Assembly: GCF_030812415.1 (NCBI RefSeq)
Contig: NZ_JAUSST010000003.1
Location: 682,001-746,000, forward strand
Origin: Paenibacillus harenae
GTDB taxonomy: Bacteria; Bacillota; Bacilli; Paenibacillales; Paenibacillaceae
Length of the DNA stretch: 64,000 bases
Direction of reading: 5' to 3'
Of the stretch, positions 52,124 through 61,516 are shown piece by piece. The translations under genes were made by a program, and so were the position numbers. How positions within the stretch are numbered: position 1 is the stretch's first letter; each line of letters opens with the position of its first letter. The notes under the pieces were generated by a model that was not told where the DNA came from, made no database searches, and worked only from the letters and a program-made list of their open reading frames with translations.

Positions 52124-53320
52124 TTGCGGTTTAAACGATTTGCCAACATAGAACAAGTAGAGCAGCATAATTCATTGAAACAGTTCAAGAGGTGGCGTCA
52201 AGAGCGCATTCGCAAGCTGAAAATGAAAGATTATTCGTTTACCGTTCCGAACGCCCAGCCTGACATCGCTTTCCTGCAGGCGAACAGAAAGCAGCCGTCT
52301 ATTACATGGGTTGGCCATTCGACCTTCCTGATTCAAATCGGAGGGCTCAATATAATAACAGACCCGGTCTGGGCCGGGCAGATGGCTTTCCAGAAAAGAT
52401 TGGCGCCGCCCGGCATCCAAATTGAGGACGTGCCGCCTATCGATATCGTTCTCATCTCGCATTCCCATTATGACCACTTGAACATTAATTCGTTGCGCAG
52501 GCTCGGCGGACCGAGGCAGCTGATTGTGCCTGCGGGACTTAGCCAGAAGCTGAAGCTTAAAGGCTTCTTGCGCGTCAAAGAGCTGCATTGGTGGGAATCG
52601 ATCCATATTCATGGCATCAAATTCACGTTCGTTCCGTCGCAGCATTGGACCCGCCGCAATCCGTGGGATACGAACAGCTCGCATTGGGGCGGATGGGTTA
52701 TCGAACCGGTTGGTTCGCGAAGCCGACGTCTTGTCGGCTATGAAGGTGGCAAGACAAAACAGCAGTCACAGACGCCGCACGTAATCGGGGCCTCCGAGGA
52801 AGCGGCAGCCGCCGAAGCTTCGCCTGTCGCTAAATCGGCATCCGCAAGGAATGAAGCAAAGGCCCGGATATCCAGAGCAGAGGAAAAGCAAAACAGCGGC
52901 CATGCACCCGGCTTCCGCGCCGAGGACGCTTTCGCGGCGGATGCGGCGGAGCGGCCGGTCGTCTCGGATTCCCCGACGATTTATTTCGCCGGAGACAGCG
53001 GCTACTTCCAAGGATTCAAGGAAATCGGCAGACGGTTCCCGATCGATGTCGCCTTAATGCCGATCGGCGCGTATGAGCCGGAATGGTTCATGGGACCGCA
53101 GCATGTGACGCCGGAACAGGCGCTGCAGGCGTTCGAGGACACCGGAGCGAAATGGTTCGTTCCGATGCACTATGGCGCTTTCAAGCTGGCTGACGATACG
53201 CCGAGCGAAGCGATATGCCGCCTGGAAGCTGCCCGGCAGGCGAAAGGCATAGACCCGTCGCGGCTCGTCGTACTTCCTCATGGCGAATCCTGGCGTCTGG
53301 CCGGCACGAAACATAAATAA
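52124..53320 (+). CDS. MBL-fold metallo-hydrolase (UlaG/NAPE-PLD-like)
   Basis: About 398 residues. TTG at 52124 has GAGGAGGG eight bases upstream, whereas upstream TTG and ATG codons have no site. The metal motif SHSHYDHLN, the WVGHSTFLIQIGGLNIITDP start and late histidines (VPSQHWTRRNPWDTN; VPMHYGAFKLADD) define the NAPE-PLD/UlaG group, which cleaves phosphodiesters or lactones. An Ala/Glu/Lys-rich insert of about 70 residues interrupts the core between VIEPVG and TIYFAGDSGYF; most relatives lack it. Confidence 0.88.
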   Translation: MRFKRFANIEQVEQHNSLKQFKRWRQERIRKLKMKDYSFTVPNAQPDIAFLQANRKQPSITWVGHSTFLIQIGGLNIITDPVWAGQMAFQKRLAPPGIQIEDVPPIDIVLISHSHYDHLNINSLRRLGGPRQLIVPAGLSQKLKLKGFLRVKELHWWESIHIHGIKFTFVPSQHWTRRNPWDTNSSHWGGWVIEPVGSRSRRLVGYEGGKTKQQSQTPHVIGASEEAAAAEASPVAKSASARNEAKARISRAEEKQNSGHAPGFRAEDAFAADAAERPVVSDSPTIYFAGDSGYFQGFKEIGRRFPIDVALMPIGAYEPEWFMGPQHVTPEQALQAFEDTGAKWFVPMHYGAFKLADDTPSEAICRLEAARQAKGIDPSRLVVLPHGESWRLAGTKHK

Positions 53321-53419
53321 CAAACGAGAACAAAATAGCGCCAAATACGGGCAATGACGGTATAGGCTGCAACGTATATACTTGAAGGTATCAAAACGAT
53401 CATGAAGGGGATACAACCA

Positions 53420-54487
53420 ATGAGTCAGTCCGTAATTCGAATCGGCATAATCGGCGCGGGAGCAATCGGCTCCGTCCATGCACAAACATTCGCTAAGGTG
53501 GAAGGTGCCGAGGTTGCGGCGATTACCGACGCGTACTTGCCGCTCGCCGAGCAGCGCGCGCAGGAGCATAACATTAAGACCGTGCATGAATCGCCGCAGA
53601 AGCTGCTCGAAGACAGCTCGATCGACGCCGTTATTATCGGCGTGCCGAACAAGTTCCACGCGGAGCTTGCGATCGAAGCATTCAAGCAAGGCAAACACGT
53701 GCTGCTTGAGAAGCCGATGGCGATCAACTCCGAGGTTGCGCGCACAATCGTCCAAGCTGCCGAGCAATCCGGCAAAGTGCTGATGATGTCTCACCAAATG
53801 CGCTGGACAGGCCTTAGCCGCGCGGTGAAGGCGCGCATCGACAGCGGCGACGTCGGCCGCATCTATAATGCAAAGACGGGATGGCTGCGCAAGAAGGGCA
53901 TTCCAGGCTGGGGCTCATGGTTCACGCGCAAGGATCAATCCGGCGGCGGACCGCTGATCGATATCGGCGTTCATATGATCGACCTGTCGCTCTACTTGAT
54001 GGGCAATCCGAAGCCGGTATCCGTATTCGGCACGACTTACGCTGAATTCGGTCCGAAGCGCGAGGGCATCGGTACATGGGGAACGCCGAACTGGGACGGC
54101 TATTACGATGTCGAGGATCTGGCATCCGCGCTCATCAAGCTCGACAACGGCGCGACGTTGTCGCTTGACGTCAGCTGGGCCGCCCATGCCGCCGGCTTGT
54201 CCGAGGATCCGTTCATTCATTTGATGGGGACGGAAGGCGGCGTATCGGTCGTCGGCAATAGCGGCACTTATGTTACGCATAAGGATGGCGAAGTCGCGCT
54301 TAGCGACATTGCTCCGCTTGAAGGCGAAGAAGACCGCATCCTAATGGGAGGCCATTTCGTTTCGTGCATTCGCGAAGGCAAGCAGCCGATTACGTCTGGC
54401 TTGTCCGGCTATACGTCCAACCGGATTCTTGACGCGATCTACGAATCGTCGCGCACGGGCAATGAGGTGAAGCTGAACTGGGAATAG
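53420..54487 (+). CDS. Gfo/Idh/MocA-family dehydrogenase
   Basis: 355 residues. ATG at 53420 is preferred; the ATG at 53402 lies upstream of the GAAGGGG site. The Rossmann loop is IGIIGAGAIGSVHAQTFA, the catalytic Lys is in HVLLEKPMAI, and the C-terminal half carries GGGPLIDIGVHMIDLSLYL with the conserved Asp and His. These enzymes oxidise or reduce sugars and inositols with NAD(P). It stands alone between an MBL gene and a terminator; the substrate is unknown. Confidence 0.92.
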   Translation: MSQSVIRIGIIGAGAIGSVHAQTFAKVEGAEVAAITDAYLPLAEQRAQEHNIKTVHESPQKLLEDSSIDAVIIGVPNKFHAELAIEAFKQGKHVLLEKPMAINSEVARTIVQAAEQSGKVLMMSHQMRWTGLSRAVKARIDSGDVGRIYNAKTGWLRKKGIPGWGSWFTRKDQSGGGPLIDIGVHMIDLSLYLMGNPKPVSVFGTTYAEFGPKREGIGTWGTPNWDGYYDVEDLASALIKLDNGATLSLDVSWAAHAAGLSEDPFIHLMGTEGGVSVVGNSGTYVTHKDGEVALSDIAPLEGEEDRILMGGHFVSCIREGKQPITSGLSGYTSNRILDAIYESSRTGNEVKLNWE

Positions 54488-54528
54488 TCGCCTCTTTATC
54501 GCGAAACCGAGTTAACGTATAATTAAAC

Positions 54529-54584
54529 AAGCCGCCTCTAAAGTAACGACATCCGTTATTTTTTCGAGGCGGCTTTATTTTTTT
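54529..54584 (+). terminator. Terminator of the dehydrogenase gene
   Basis: AAGCCGCCTC pairs with GAGGCGGCTT, with an inner AGTAACG/CGTTATT pairing, followed by TATTTTTTT. Confidence 0.9.
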
Positions 54585-54622
54585 GCGCATTTGGGCACGG
54601 ACCGAAATCGGAAGGAGCGTTC

Positions 54623-56080
54623 ATGAAGAAAACAATCGCACTTCTATTGCTTATTGCCTTATGCGTTTTCCAATACGTCAGAACGAGCTCTCCCGATCAA
54701 GACCCCTACTTAACGACCGACTACAGCCGTCTGCATCCGGTTAAAGTAGAGCGCGTCGTGGCGGGCAAGGAGGAAGAACAACTCGTTCGTCTGGTGAAAG
54801 ACGCGAAGCGGAAGGGGCTGAAGGTTTCCATTGCCGGGCAGCGCCATAGCCAAGGCGGACATACGTATTACAAGGACGGTATTGTGGTCGATATGACAAG
54901 CTATAACAAGATCATCGAGGTTGATTCGGACGCCAAGCGGATCACACTGCAAGCCGGTGCGACTTGGGAGGATGCGCAGAAGGCGATCAACCGTTACGGC
55001 CTTTCCGTCAAAACGATGCAATCGCTCAATCCGTTTACGATCGGCGGCTCGATCAGCATCAACGCGCATGGCAGAGACATCCGCAACGGCTCGCTTATAA
55101 GCAGCGTCGATTCGTTCCGGCTTCTGACCGCCGACGGACAGATTAAGAACGTAAGCCGTACGGAGAATGCGGAGCTTTTCCCGCTGGCGCTCGGAGGTTA
55201 CGGGCTGTTCGGCATCATCTTGGACGTTACGCTCGATCTGACGGAGGACGAGGTTTACCGCGAGTCGACCCTGCTGATGGACTTAAGCGATTACGTCGAT
55301 TATTTCCAACGCGAGGTGCTTCCGAATCCGGCGATCAAGCTGCATATTGGCCGTATTTCCGTTGCTGACGACAGCTACTTTACCGAGGCGTTGGCCAAAA
55401 ACTATACAGTCGATCCATCGCTGCCTCTGGACAAATATAATAAGCTGGAAAGCAATGAAAAGTGGGTCGCGCCGGGCAAGCTGCTGTTTAATTTGAACCG
55501 ATCGACGGACTGGGGCAAGAAGCTGCAGTGGAACCTGCAAACGTACGTCTTCACCAGGCAATCGGATCACATCATAAGCCGCAACAATGCCATGCGCGCC
55601 GCTTACGAATTTATGGACTATAGCCAGCCTGGAGCAAACGATCAGCTTCAGGAATATTTCGTTCCGTTGGACCGGTTCGACAGCTTCGCACGGCGGTTGG
55701 GCGAGATTGTGAAAGAAGATAAGCTGAACTTGCTTAACGTGACGATTCGTTACGTCGGCAAGGATCGGGAAGCGATGCTCTCTTATGCCAAGGACGACAT
55801 GCTCGCGCTTGTCTGCCTGTTCAACACCCCGCTGTCGGAGCAGGGGCAGAGGAAGATGAAGGACAGCGTTCAGCGGATGATCGATGAGGTTATCGCGCAT
55901 GACGGTTCTTATTATTTGCCTTATATCGCCTATCCGACGCTGGAGCAATTCCAAACCATATATCCGAACTACGAAAATTTTTTCGAGCAGAAACGGATGT
56001 TTGACGAGAACGAGTTGTTCATGAACTATTTTTATGCCAATTACGGGTCGGGCCGGAGGATAGAGGAGGTCGCATCTTGA
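54623..56080 (+). CDS. FAD-binding oxidase (FAD_binding_4), membrane-anchored
   Basis: 485 residues; AAGGAG precedes the ATG. One N-terminal hydrophobic segment (IALLLLIALCVFQYV) acts as signal or anchor. The PCMH-type FAD domain follows (GLKVSIAGQRHSQGGHTYY; ITLQAGATWEDAQKAI; PFTIGGSISINAHGRD), then a C-terminal cap with LNVTIRYVGKD. It resembles sugar-lactone or aldonolactone oxidases and would work at the outer membrane face. The TGA stop overlaps the TTG start of the next gene (TTGA), so the two are made together. Confidence 0.85.
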   Translation: MKKTIALLLLIALCVFQYVRTSSPDQDPYLTTDYSRLHPVKVERVVAGKEEEQLVRLVKDAKRKGLKVSIAGQRHSQGGHTYYKDGIVVDMTSYNKIIEVDSDAKRITLQAGATWEDAQKAINRYGLSVKTMQSLNPFTIGGSISINAHGRDIRNGSLISSVDSFRLLTADGQIKNVSRTENAELFPLALGGYGLFGIILDVTLDLTEDEVYRESTLLMDLSDYVDYFQREVLPNPAIKLHIGRISVADDSYFTEALAKNYTVDPSLPLDKYNKLESNEKWVAPGKLLFNLNRSTDWGKKLQWNLQTYVFTRQSDHIISRNNAMRAAYEFMDYSQPGANDQLQEYFVPLDRFDSFARRLGEIVKEDKLNLLNVTIRYVGKDREAMLSYAKDDMLALVCLFNTPLSEQGQRKMKDSVQRMIDEVIAHDGSYYLPYIAYPTLEQFQTIYPNYENFFEQKRMFDENELFMNYFYANYGSGRRIEEVAS

Positions 56081-56646
56081 ACGTCAAATGGCTAATTAGA
56101 TCGCAGAGCGTTGCGACTCTAGCGGCAGGCATGATCTATCCTTATTATTTGTTGTTTCTCAAAAACTTAGGCAACAGCTACTCGAAGTACGGCTTAGCGT
56201 TCGCCGTATTCACCATAAGTTCGGCGGCGGTGTCAACCTGGCTCGGGCCGAGGCTGGACAAGCATGGCACGCGCATTATGGTCATTAGCTCGCTTGGCAT
56301 GATGGCCGCCATGTTCGCGTTCCCATGGACGAGCTCCTATACGCTCGTTCTGCTTCTGCAGCTTATTATGGGCACCTGCAATGCGATGCAGCGAATGAGC
56401 GAGCGGCTGCTGCTCGCCGACAGCACGGAGTTTGTCTCCCGAGGGATAACGATAGGCTCCTATCACTTCTGGACGTCGATTGCATCCGGCTTCGCCGTTA
56501 TCCTGGGCGGACTGCTGATCGACTGGCTGACGATCAACGCATTATTCTATATGAGCGCGCTGCTGTACGGCGTTAGCGCTTGGGTCGTATGGAGGGCGAG
56601 CCGCGCGAGTCTCAGCCGCAAAGCCGAGGATACGATTACTTTTTAA
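56077..56646 (+). CDS. Half-size MFS-like protein (six membrane segments)
   Basis: 189 residues with TTG at 56077 behind GAGGAGG, overlapping the oxidase stop. About six membrane segments are seen, including SVATLAAGMIYPYYLLFL, AVFTISSAAVSTWLGPRLD (MFS motif A-like, with DKHGTR) and FWTSIASGFAVILGGLLID. A full MFS protein has twelve, so this is half of one, either a homodimer former or a partner of the oxidase. The protein ends cleanly with a charged tail, which argues against recent truncation. Confidence 0.75.
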   Translation: MNVKWLIRSQSVATLAAGMIYPYYLLFLKNLGNSYSKYGLAFAVFTISSAAVSTWLGPRLDKHGTRIMVISSLGMMAAMFAFPWTSSYTLVLLLQLIMGTCNAMQRMSERLLLADSTEFVSRGITIGSYHFWTSIASGFAVILGGLLIDWLTINALFYMSALLYGVSAWVVWRASRASLSRKAEDTITF

Positions 56647-56738
56647 TCCAATGCCCAATTGGACGTTCGTTTAGCCGCATACTGTGCTATAATAGTTCGA
56701 GATAAAGTGATCAAGTAGTGAAGGACGGGATTGAAGAA

Positions 56739-58361
56739 ATGATTAGTACAAGTGGCATTACGCTTCGTTACGGGAAGCGTCCGCTTTTTGAAGATGTGAG
56801 CATCAAATTCACGCCAGGCAACTGTTACGGCTTGATCGGCGCGAACGGCGCAGGCAAATCGACGTTTCTAAAAATATTGTCCGGCGAAGTCGAGCAGTCA
56901 AGCGGAGAAGTTCATATAACACCGGGCGAGAGACTCGCCGTATTGAAGCAGAACCATTACGAATACGACGGGTTCGCCGTGCTTGAGACGGTTATTATGG
57001 GCTACAAGAAGCTGTACGAGGTAATGAAAGAGAAAGACGCGCTATATGCGAAAGCTGATTTTACGGATGAAGACGGCATGCGCGCAGGCGAGCTGGAAGC
57101 CGAATTCGCGGACATGAACGGCTGGGAAGCCGAATCCGAAGCGGCAGAGATGCTGAACGGCCTTGGCATTACGCCGGATATGCACAGCAAGATGATGAGC
57201 GAGCTTGACGGCAACGAGAAGGTTCGCGTATTGCTCGCGCAAGCGTTGTTCGGCGCTCCGAACATCCTGCTTCTCGATGAGCCTACCAACCATTTGGACA
57301 TCGAATCGATTCGCTGGCTGGAAGACTTCTTGGGCGACTACAAAGGTACTGTAATCGTAGTCAGCCATGACAGGCACTTCCTGAATACGGTATGTACGCA
57401 TATCGCGGACATCGACTTTGGCAAAATCCAGATGTACGTCGGCAACTACGACTTCTGGTACGAGTCCAGCCAATTGGCGCTTCAATTGCAGCGCGGCGAG
57501 AACAAGAAGAAGGAAGACAAGATCAAGGAGCTGCAAGCGTTCATTCAACGTTTCAGCGCGAACAAGTCGAAGGCGAAGCAAGCTACGTCGCGTCAGAAGC
57601 TGCTTGAGAAAATCACGCTTGACGACATTCGTCCGTCGAACCGTAAATATCCGTTCATTCTGTTCAAAGGCGAGCGCGAAGCGGGCAAGCAACTGCTGCT
57701 CGTTGACGGCTTGACTAAGACGGTCGACGGCGAGAAGCTGATCGACAACCTGACGATTACGATCAACAAAGGCGACAAGGTTGCCTTCGTCGGTCCGAAC
57801 GGCTTGCCGAAGACGGTCTTCTTCCAATTGCTCGTCGGCGAGCTGGAGCCGGACGCGGGCAGCTATTCGTGGGGCGTTACGACGACTCGCGCTTACTTTC
57901 CTAAGGACAACTCGGCTTACTTCGAAGGCGTAGACATGAACCTTGTGGAATGGCTTCGCCAATATTCCAAGGATCCGGATGAGACGTTCCTTCGCGGCTT
58001 CCTTGGCCGCATGCTGTTCTCCGGCGACGACGCTATGAAGAAAGCGAGCGTATTGTCCGGCGGAGAGAAAGTACGCTGCATGCTGTCGAAAATGATGCTG
58101 GAAGGCGCGAATGTGTTCATTATGGATGAGCCGACGAACCACTTGGACCTCGAGTCCATTACGGCGCTCAACAACGGTCTGACCGATACGGACTGCACCG
58201 TTTTGTTCACTTCCCATGACCATCAGTTCGTGCAGACGATTGCGAACCGCATTATAGAGATTACGCCGGGCGGGGTGATCGACCGTATGACGACTTACGA
58301 CGAGTACCTCGAGAGCGCGGAGATCAAAGCGATCCGCGAGCGTATGTACTCGGTGCAATAA
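56739..58361 (+). CDS. ABC-F family ATPase, YkpA/YbiT-like
   Basis: 540 residues, two ABC domains and no membrane segments. ATG at 56739 is used; a GTG 21 bases upstream lacks a site. Domain 1 has GANGAGKST, the unusual signature SELDGNEKVRVLLAQALF typical of this subgroup, and LLLDEPTNHLD. Domain 2 has a changed Walker A (GPNGLPKT, Pro replacing the Gly before Lys), the signature SGGEKVRCML and IMDEPTNHLD. The linker of about 80 residues (FSANKSKAKQATSRQKLLEK) is the ABC-F P-site interaction motif. ABC-F proteins act on the ribosome E site in translation or antibiotic protection. Confidence 0.92.
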   Translation: MISTSGITLRYGKRPLFEDVSIKFTPGNCYGLIGANGAGKSTFLKILSGEVEQSSGEVHITPGERLAVLKQNHYEYDGFAVLETVIMGYKKLYEVMKEKDALYAKADFTDEDGMRAGELEAEFADMNGWEAESEAAEMLNGLGITPDMHSKMMSELDGNEKVRVLLAQALFGAPNILLLDEPTNHLDIESIRWLEDFLGDYKGTVIVVSHDRHFLNTVCTHIADIDFGKIQMYVGNYDFWYESSQLALQLQRGENKKKEDKIKELQAFIQRFSANKSKAKQATSRQKLLEKITLDDIRPSNRKYPFILFKGEREAGKQLLLVDGLTKTVDGEKLIDNLTITINKGDKVAFVGPNGLPKTVFFQLLVGELEPDAGSYSWGVTTTRAYFPKDNSAYFEGVDMNLVEWLRQYSKDPDETFLRGFLGRMLFSGDDAMKKASVLSGGEKVRCMLSKMMLEGANVFIMDEPTNHLDLESITALNNGLTDTDCTVLFTSHDHQFVQTIANRIIEITPGGVIDRMTTYDEYLESAEIKAIRERMYSVQ

Positions 58362-58368
58362 ATAACAA

Positions 58369-58417
58369 AGAGCGCCGCTCCAAGAGGATAACCTCTTAGG
58401 AGCGGCGCTTTTTTTTG
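58369..58417. terminator. Strong terminator between ABC-F and siderophore genes
   Basis: AGCGCCGCTCC pairs exactly with GGAGCGGCGCT, with inner AAGAGG/CCTCTT, followed by TTTTTTTT. Confidence 0.92.
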
Positions 58418-58446
58418 TTTACCATAAACTTGCAGGTCGTTCATCC

Positions 58447-59274
58447 TCAAAGTGCACCGATAGGAGTTTTTCTCGTTTCAGGGGACAACCGACGTCCTTT
58501 GCCATAAGGAATGCACATGGGCGTGCCGAATATCGGATCGGTTGCCACCTGGCATTTCAGGTCGAATACCTCCTGGATAAGGCGCTCGTTCATAACCGAT
58601 TCCGGCTCTCCCTGTGCATGGATAAGGCCGTCTTTGACGGCAACGATGTGATGCGCATAACGGCAGGCAAGGTTGATATCGTGAAGCACCATGACGATCG
58701 TTCGTTGTTCCCGCTCATTCAATTCGAATAGAAGATCCAAAATTTCAATTTGATGCGTCATGTCGAGGTAAGTCGTCGGCTCGTCCAGCAAAATCGTTTG
58801 CGTATTCTGGGCAAGCGTCATCGCGATCCATGCCCGCTGCCGTTGACCGCCCGAGAGCGAATCGACCGACCGAGCAGAAAATTCGTCCATATGAGTCGCT
58901 TCAAGCGCCCTACTCACCTGTTTCTCATCTTCATGCGACCATTGCTGCAGCCAGCTCTGATAAGGATAACGGCCTTGCTTCACCAGCTGATGGACCGTCA
59001 GCCCTTCGGGGGCAATCGGACCTTGAGGCAGGATGGCCAACCGGCGCGCGACCTCCTTGCTCGATAGCTTGGCGATTTCGCTGCCGTCCAGCATTATAGC
59101 GCCGCCTTGAGGCTTGAGCAGCCTGGCCAGCGAACGGAGCAGCGTCGATTTGCCGCAGCCGTTGCTGCCTATGAAGACCGTAATTTTGCCTTTCGGGATC
59201 GCGAGATCGAGCTCGGCGAAAATCGGTTTTTGGCCGTAGGCTAAGGTTAGGTTTTTGGCTTGTATGGCGGTCAT
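58447..59274 (-). CDS. Siderophore ABC transporter ATPase (FecE/YusV-like)
   Basis: 275 residues; ATG at 59274 has AAGGAA nine bases upstream (a GTG at 59283 is less likely). Walker A GSNGCGKST, Q-loop ILPQGPIAPEGL, signature SLSGGQRQRAWIAM, Walker B TILLDEPTTYLD and switch VLHDINLA are all intact. It powers the FecCD-type permease pair encoded upstream on the same strand. A tail of about 25 basic residues (YGKGRRLSPETRKTP) follows the usual end. Confidence 0.93.
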   Translation of the reverse strand: MTAIQAKNLTLAYGQKPIFAELDLAIPKGKITVFIGSNGCGKSTLLRSLARLLKPQGGAIMLDGSEIAKLSSKEVARRLAILPQGPIAPEGLTVHQLVKQGRYPYQSWLQQWSHEDEKQVSRALEATHMDEFSARSVDSLSGGQRQRAWIAMTLAQNTQTILLDEPTTYLDMTHQIEILDLLFELNEREQRTIVMVLHDINLACRYAHHIVAVKDGLIHAQGEPESVMNERLIQEVFDLKCQVATDPIFGTPMCIPYGKGRRLSPETRKTPIGAL

Positions 59275-59311
59275 GAGACTCACTTCCTTTTCCTTGACTT
59301 GAAAACGTCGA

Positions 59312-60358
59312 TTAAGCTCTATTGCGGTGTCGGTACAATAAGTAAATGAAGAATGGCGCGCCTATGGCAGCCGTGAAGACGCCCGCAGGAATATCAAGCG
59401 GTATGAATGCCGTTCGCGCGACCAGGTCCGAGAGCAGCAGCACCAGAGAGCCGATAAGACCGGAGACGGGTATGACGCCGCCATACGCAGGTCCTACGAG
59501 CTTGCGGGCAATATGGGGCGCCATAAGCCCGATAAAGTTGATGGCGCCTCCGATAGCGACTGCCGCGCCGGCGAGCGCAACGCTGATAATAAGCAATATC
59601 GTTCTTTGGACATTCACCCGGCTGCCGACGCTCGTTGCGACTTCATCGCCAAGCTCCTGCACGTTCAGATGCCTTGCATACAGCAAAGCGACGGGGAGCA
59701 GAACGATAAGCCATGGAAGGAGCGTCCTGACGTCTCTTTCCCAAGATACGCCGTATATGCTTCCCGTCATGAAGGTAAACGCCTTAACCGCTACGGCGGT
59801 CGGCGTGAACGAAGCGGTAAGAATGAGCATGTACGTAAGCGCCGTTAACGCGGTAGCCATGCCGATGCCGATCAGAACGAGCCGCATAGGCGTAATGCCT
59901 TTGCGATAAGCGAATAGATAGATCAGAAAGGCGGTCGCGAATGCGCCGGCCATCGCACTGAGCGGCATGAACCGAACGCTAACATGCGAGAAATATAAGA
60001 TGAAAACGACGGTGCCCAGCGAAGCGCCTCCCGAAATACCGATCACATCCGGCGAGGTTAGCGGATTACGCACAATACCCTGCAAGAGAGCTCCGGCTAC
60101 CGCTAGCGCAGATCCGACGAGTACGGCAATGATGACTCTCGGCAATCGCAACGACAATATAATCATCGAATTCGTGCTGTCGCCGATTCCGAGTATCGTC
60201 CGGGCAACTTCGAGCGGACTGATATAGAGGCTGCCTAGCCCGGTACAGACTACGATAGCCGCAAGATTGGCGATGATTAACATGCCGATGACGAAGGCCG
60301 TCCGACGATTGATTTGATAAGACATAACACGGTTGCGAATGGTGATCCATCGGTTCAT
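59312..60358 (-). CDS. Siderophore ABC permease (FecCD family), second
   Basis: 348 residues, about ten membrane segments; ATG at 60358 follows GGGGGG and starts one base after the preceding gene's stop. FecCD patterns are visible: LRLPRVIIAVLVGSALAVAG, GIVRNPLTSPDVIGISGGAS and FIGLMAPHIARKLVGPAYG, the last being the ATPase-coupling loop. It pairs with the permease encoded by the gene before it. Confidence 0.93.
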   Translation of the reverse strand: MNRWITIRNRVMSYQINRRTAFVIGMLIIANLAAIVVCTGLGSLYISPLEVARTILGIGDSTNSMIILSLRLPRVIIAVLVGSALAVAGALLQGIVRNPLTSPDVIGISGGASLGTVVFILYFSHVSVRFMPLSAMAGAFATAFLIYLFAYRKGITPMRLVLIGIGMATALTALTYMLILTASFTPTAVAVKAFTFMTGSIYGVSWERDVRTLLPWLIVLLPVALLYARHLNVQELGDEVATSVGSRVNVQRTILLIISVALAGAAVAIGGAINFIGLMAPHIARKLVGPAYGGVIPVSGLIGSLVLLLSDLVARTAFIPLDIPAGVFTAAIGAPFFIYLLYRHRNRA

Positions 60359-60359
60359 A

Positions 60360-61370
60360 TTAAGAACGCCCCCCTTGTCTCGCGATATACACAAAGAAAG
60401 GGATACCTAGGATGGCGGTCATGACGCCGACGGGAACTTCCTTCGGAAAAGCGATATAACGCGATCCGATATCGGCAGCCAGCAGCAAAATGCCGCCGTA
60501 AATCGCGCAATAAGGGATAAGCCACCTGTAATCGATGCCTACCATGTAACGGACCAGATGCGGGATTATAATTCCGATAAAAGCGATCGGCCCTGCCATC
60601 GAGACGGAACCGCCGGCGAGCAATACGATGAGGATGCCGGCTATGAGCTTAATGTATATCGTTTTTTGCCCGAGGCCGACGGCAATATCGTCTCCCAACG
60701 CAAGCACGTTCATATGTCTGGCAAGGAAGAACGCTCCGATTAGAGCAAATAGCATGAACGGAGCTGCCGCCTCATAAATGGACATGTCGCGGCCTGCAAC
60801 CGAACCGACAAACCAATAAAGAACTTGGTCGAATGTTTGGCCGCCTGTCAGCAGCACGCCCAACGACAAGGAAGAGAAGAAGGCAGTCAGGGCGGAACCC
60901 GCGAGCGTAATCTTGAGCGGAGTCAGCCCGTCGTTGCCGATCGAGCCAAGAACGTATACGAGAGTGGCAGTAAACGCCGCGCCGACGAACGCGAGCGAGG
61001 CAAAGGCCGACAAGCCGCTTACGCCGAAGAACGCTGAGCTTATCACTATGAAGAAGGCCGCCCCGGCATTGATGCCGAAGATGCTCGGCGATGCGAGCGG
61101 GTTGCGCGTAATGCCTTGCATTAAGGCGCCGGCTACGGCTAAGCTTGCGCCGACCGTGGCGGCGATTAATGCACGCGGCAGTCTTGCCGTCTGAATAATG
61201 AGATGCTGCTGAGACGACGCATCATATGTTGTGAAAGATTGAATGATCGTTTGCGGGCTAATGTTGGCGACTCCGAAAGCGATGCTGCAAATGAAGCAAA
61301 CCGTTAAGACGAGCATGCCGAGCAAAAGGCCTGCTACCCTCCCGGATCGTGTTTCTAGTAACGTATTCAT
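60360..61370 (-). CDS. Siderophore ABC permease (FecCD family), first
   Basis: 336 residues with about ten membrane segments. Family patterns are TARLPRALIAATVGASLAVA, GITRNPLASPSIFGINAGAA and FIGIIIPHLVRYMVGIDYR. It is the first gene of the minus-strand importer operon, with its promoter at 61415-61443 next to the Fur box shared with the binding-protein gene. The order permease, permease, ATPase with a divergent binding protein is common for Bacillales iron-siderophore systems. Confidence 0.93.
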   Translation of the reverse strand: MNTLLETRSGRVAGLLLGMLVLTVCFICSIAFGVANISPQTIIQSFTTYDASSQQHLIIQTARLPRALIAATVGASLAVAGALMQGITRNPLASPSIFGINAGAAFFIVISSAFFGVSGLSAFASLAFVGAAFTATLVYVLGSIGNDGLTPLKITLAGSALTAFFSSLSLGVLLTGGQTFDQVLYWFVGSVAGRDMSIYEAAAPFMLFALIGAFFLARHMNVLALGDDIAVGLGQKTIYIKLIAGILIVLLAGGSVSMAGPIAFIGIIIPHLVRYMVGIDYRWLIPYCAIYGGILLLAADIGSRYIAFPKEVPVGVMTAILGIPFFVYIARQGGRS

Positions 61371-61414
61371 AATTTCCTCTTTCCTACGTTGGCTGCGAAT
61401 AAGGATACTAGGTC

Positions 61415-61443
61415 ATTTTAGGGGATCGGTATGCGGCTGTCAA
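61415..61443 (-). promoter_or_regulatory. Promoter of the siderophore permease operon
   Basis: On the minus strand TTGACA (61443-61438), 17 bp, TAAAAT (61420-61415). The -35 is 6 bp from the Fur box at 61450-61464. Confidence 0.75.
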
Positions 61444-61449
61444 TGAATC

Positions 61450-61464
61450 TGAAAATCATTATCA
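61450..61464. promoter_or_regulatory. Fur box between divergent promoters
   Basis: TGAAAATCATTATCA matches the 7-1-7 Fur core TGATAATNATTATCA at all but one defined position. It is 6 bp from the minus-strand -35 and 8 bp from the plus-strand -35. Confidence 0.85.
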
Positions 61465-61472
61465 ATAAATCG

Positions 61473-61501
61473 TTGACTTTAATTGTCGACCTTGCTATCA
61501 T
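61473..61501 (+). promoter_or_regulatory. Promoter of the siderophore-binding protein gene
   Basis: TTGACT (61473-61478), 17 bp, TATCAT (61496-61501). Fur boxes lie upstream (61450) and just downstream (61517). Confidence 0.75.
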
Positions 61502-61516
61502 TCGTAAAGGACAACT

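Noticed and set aside
57042-58358. 438-codon open frame opposite the ABC-F gene
   Set aside because: Antisense shadow of a highly conserved gene with no ribosome site.
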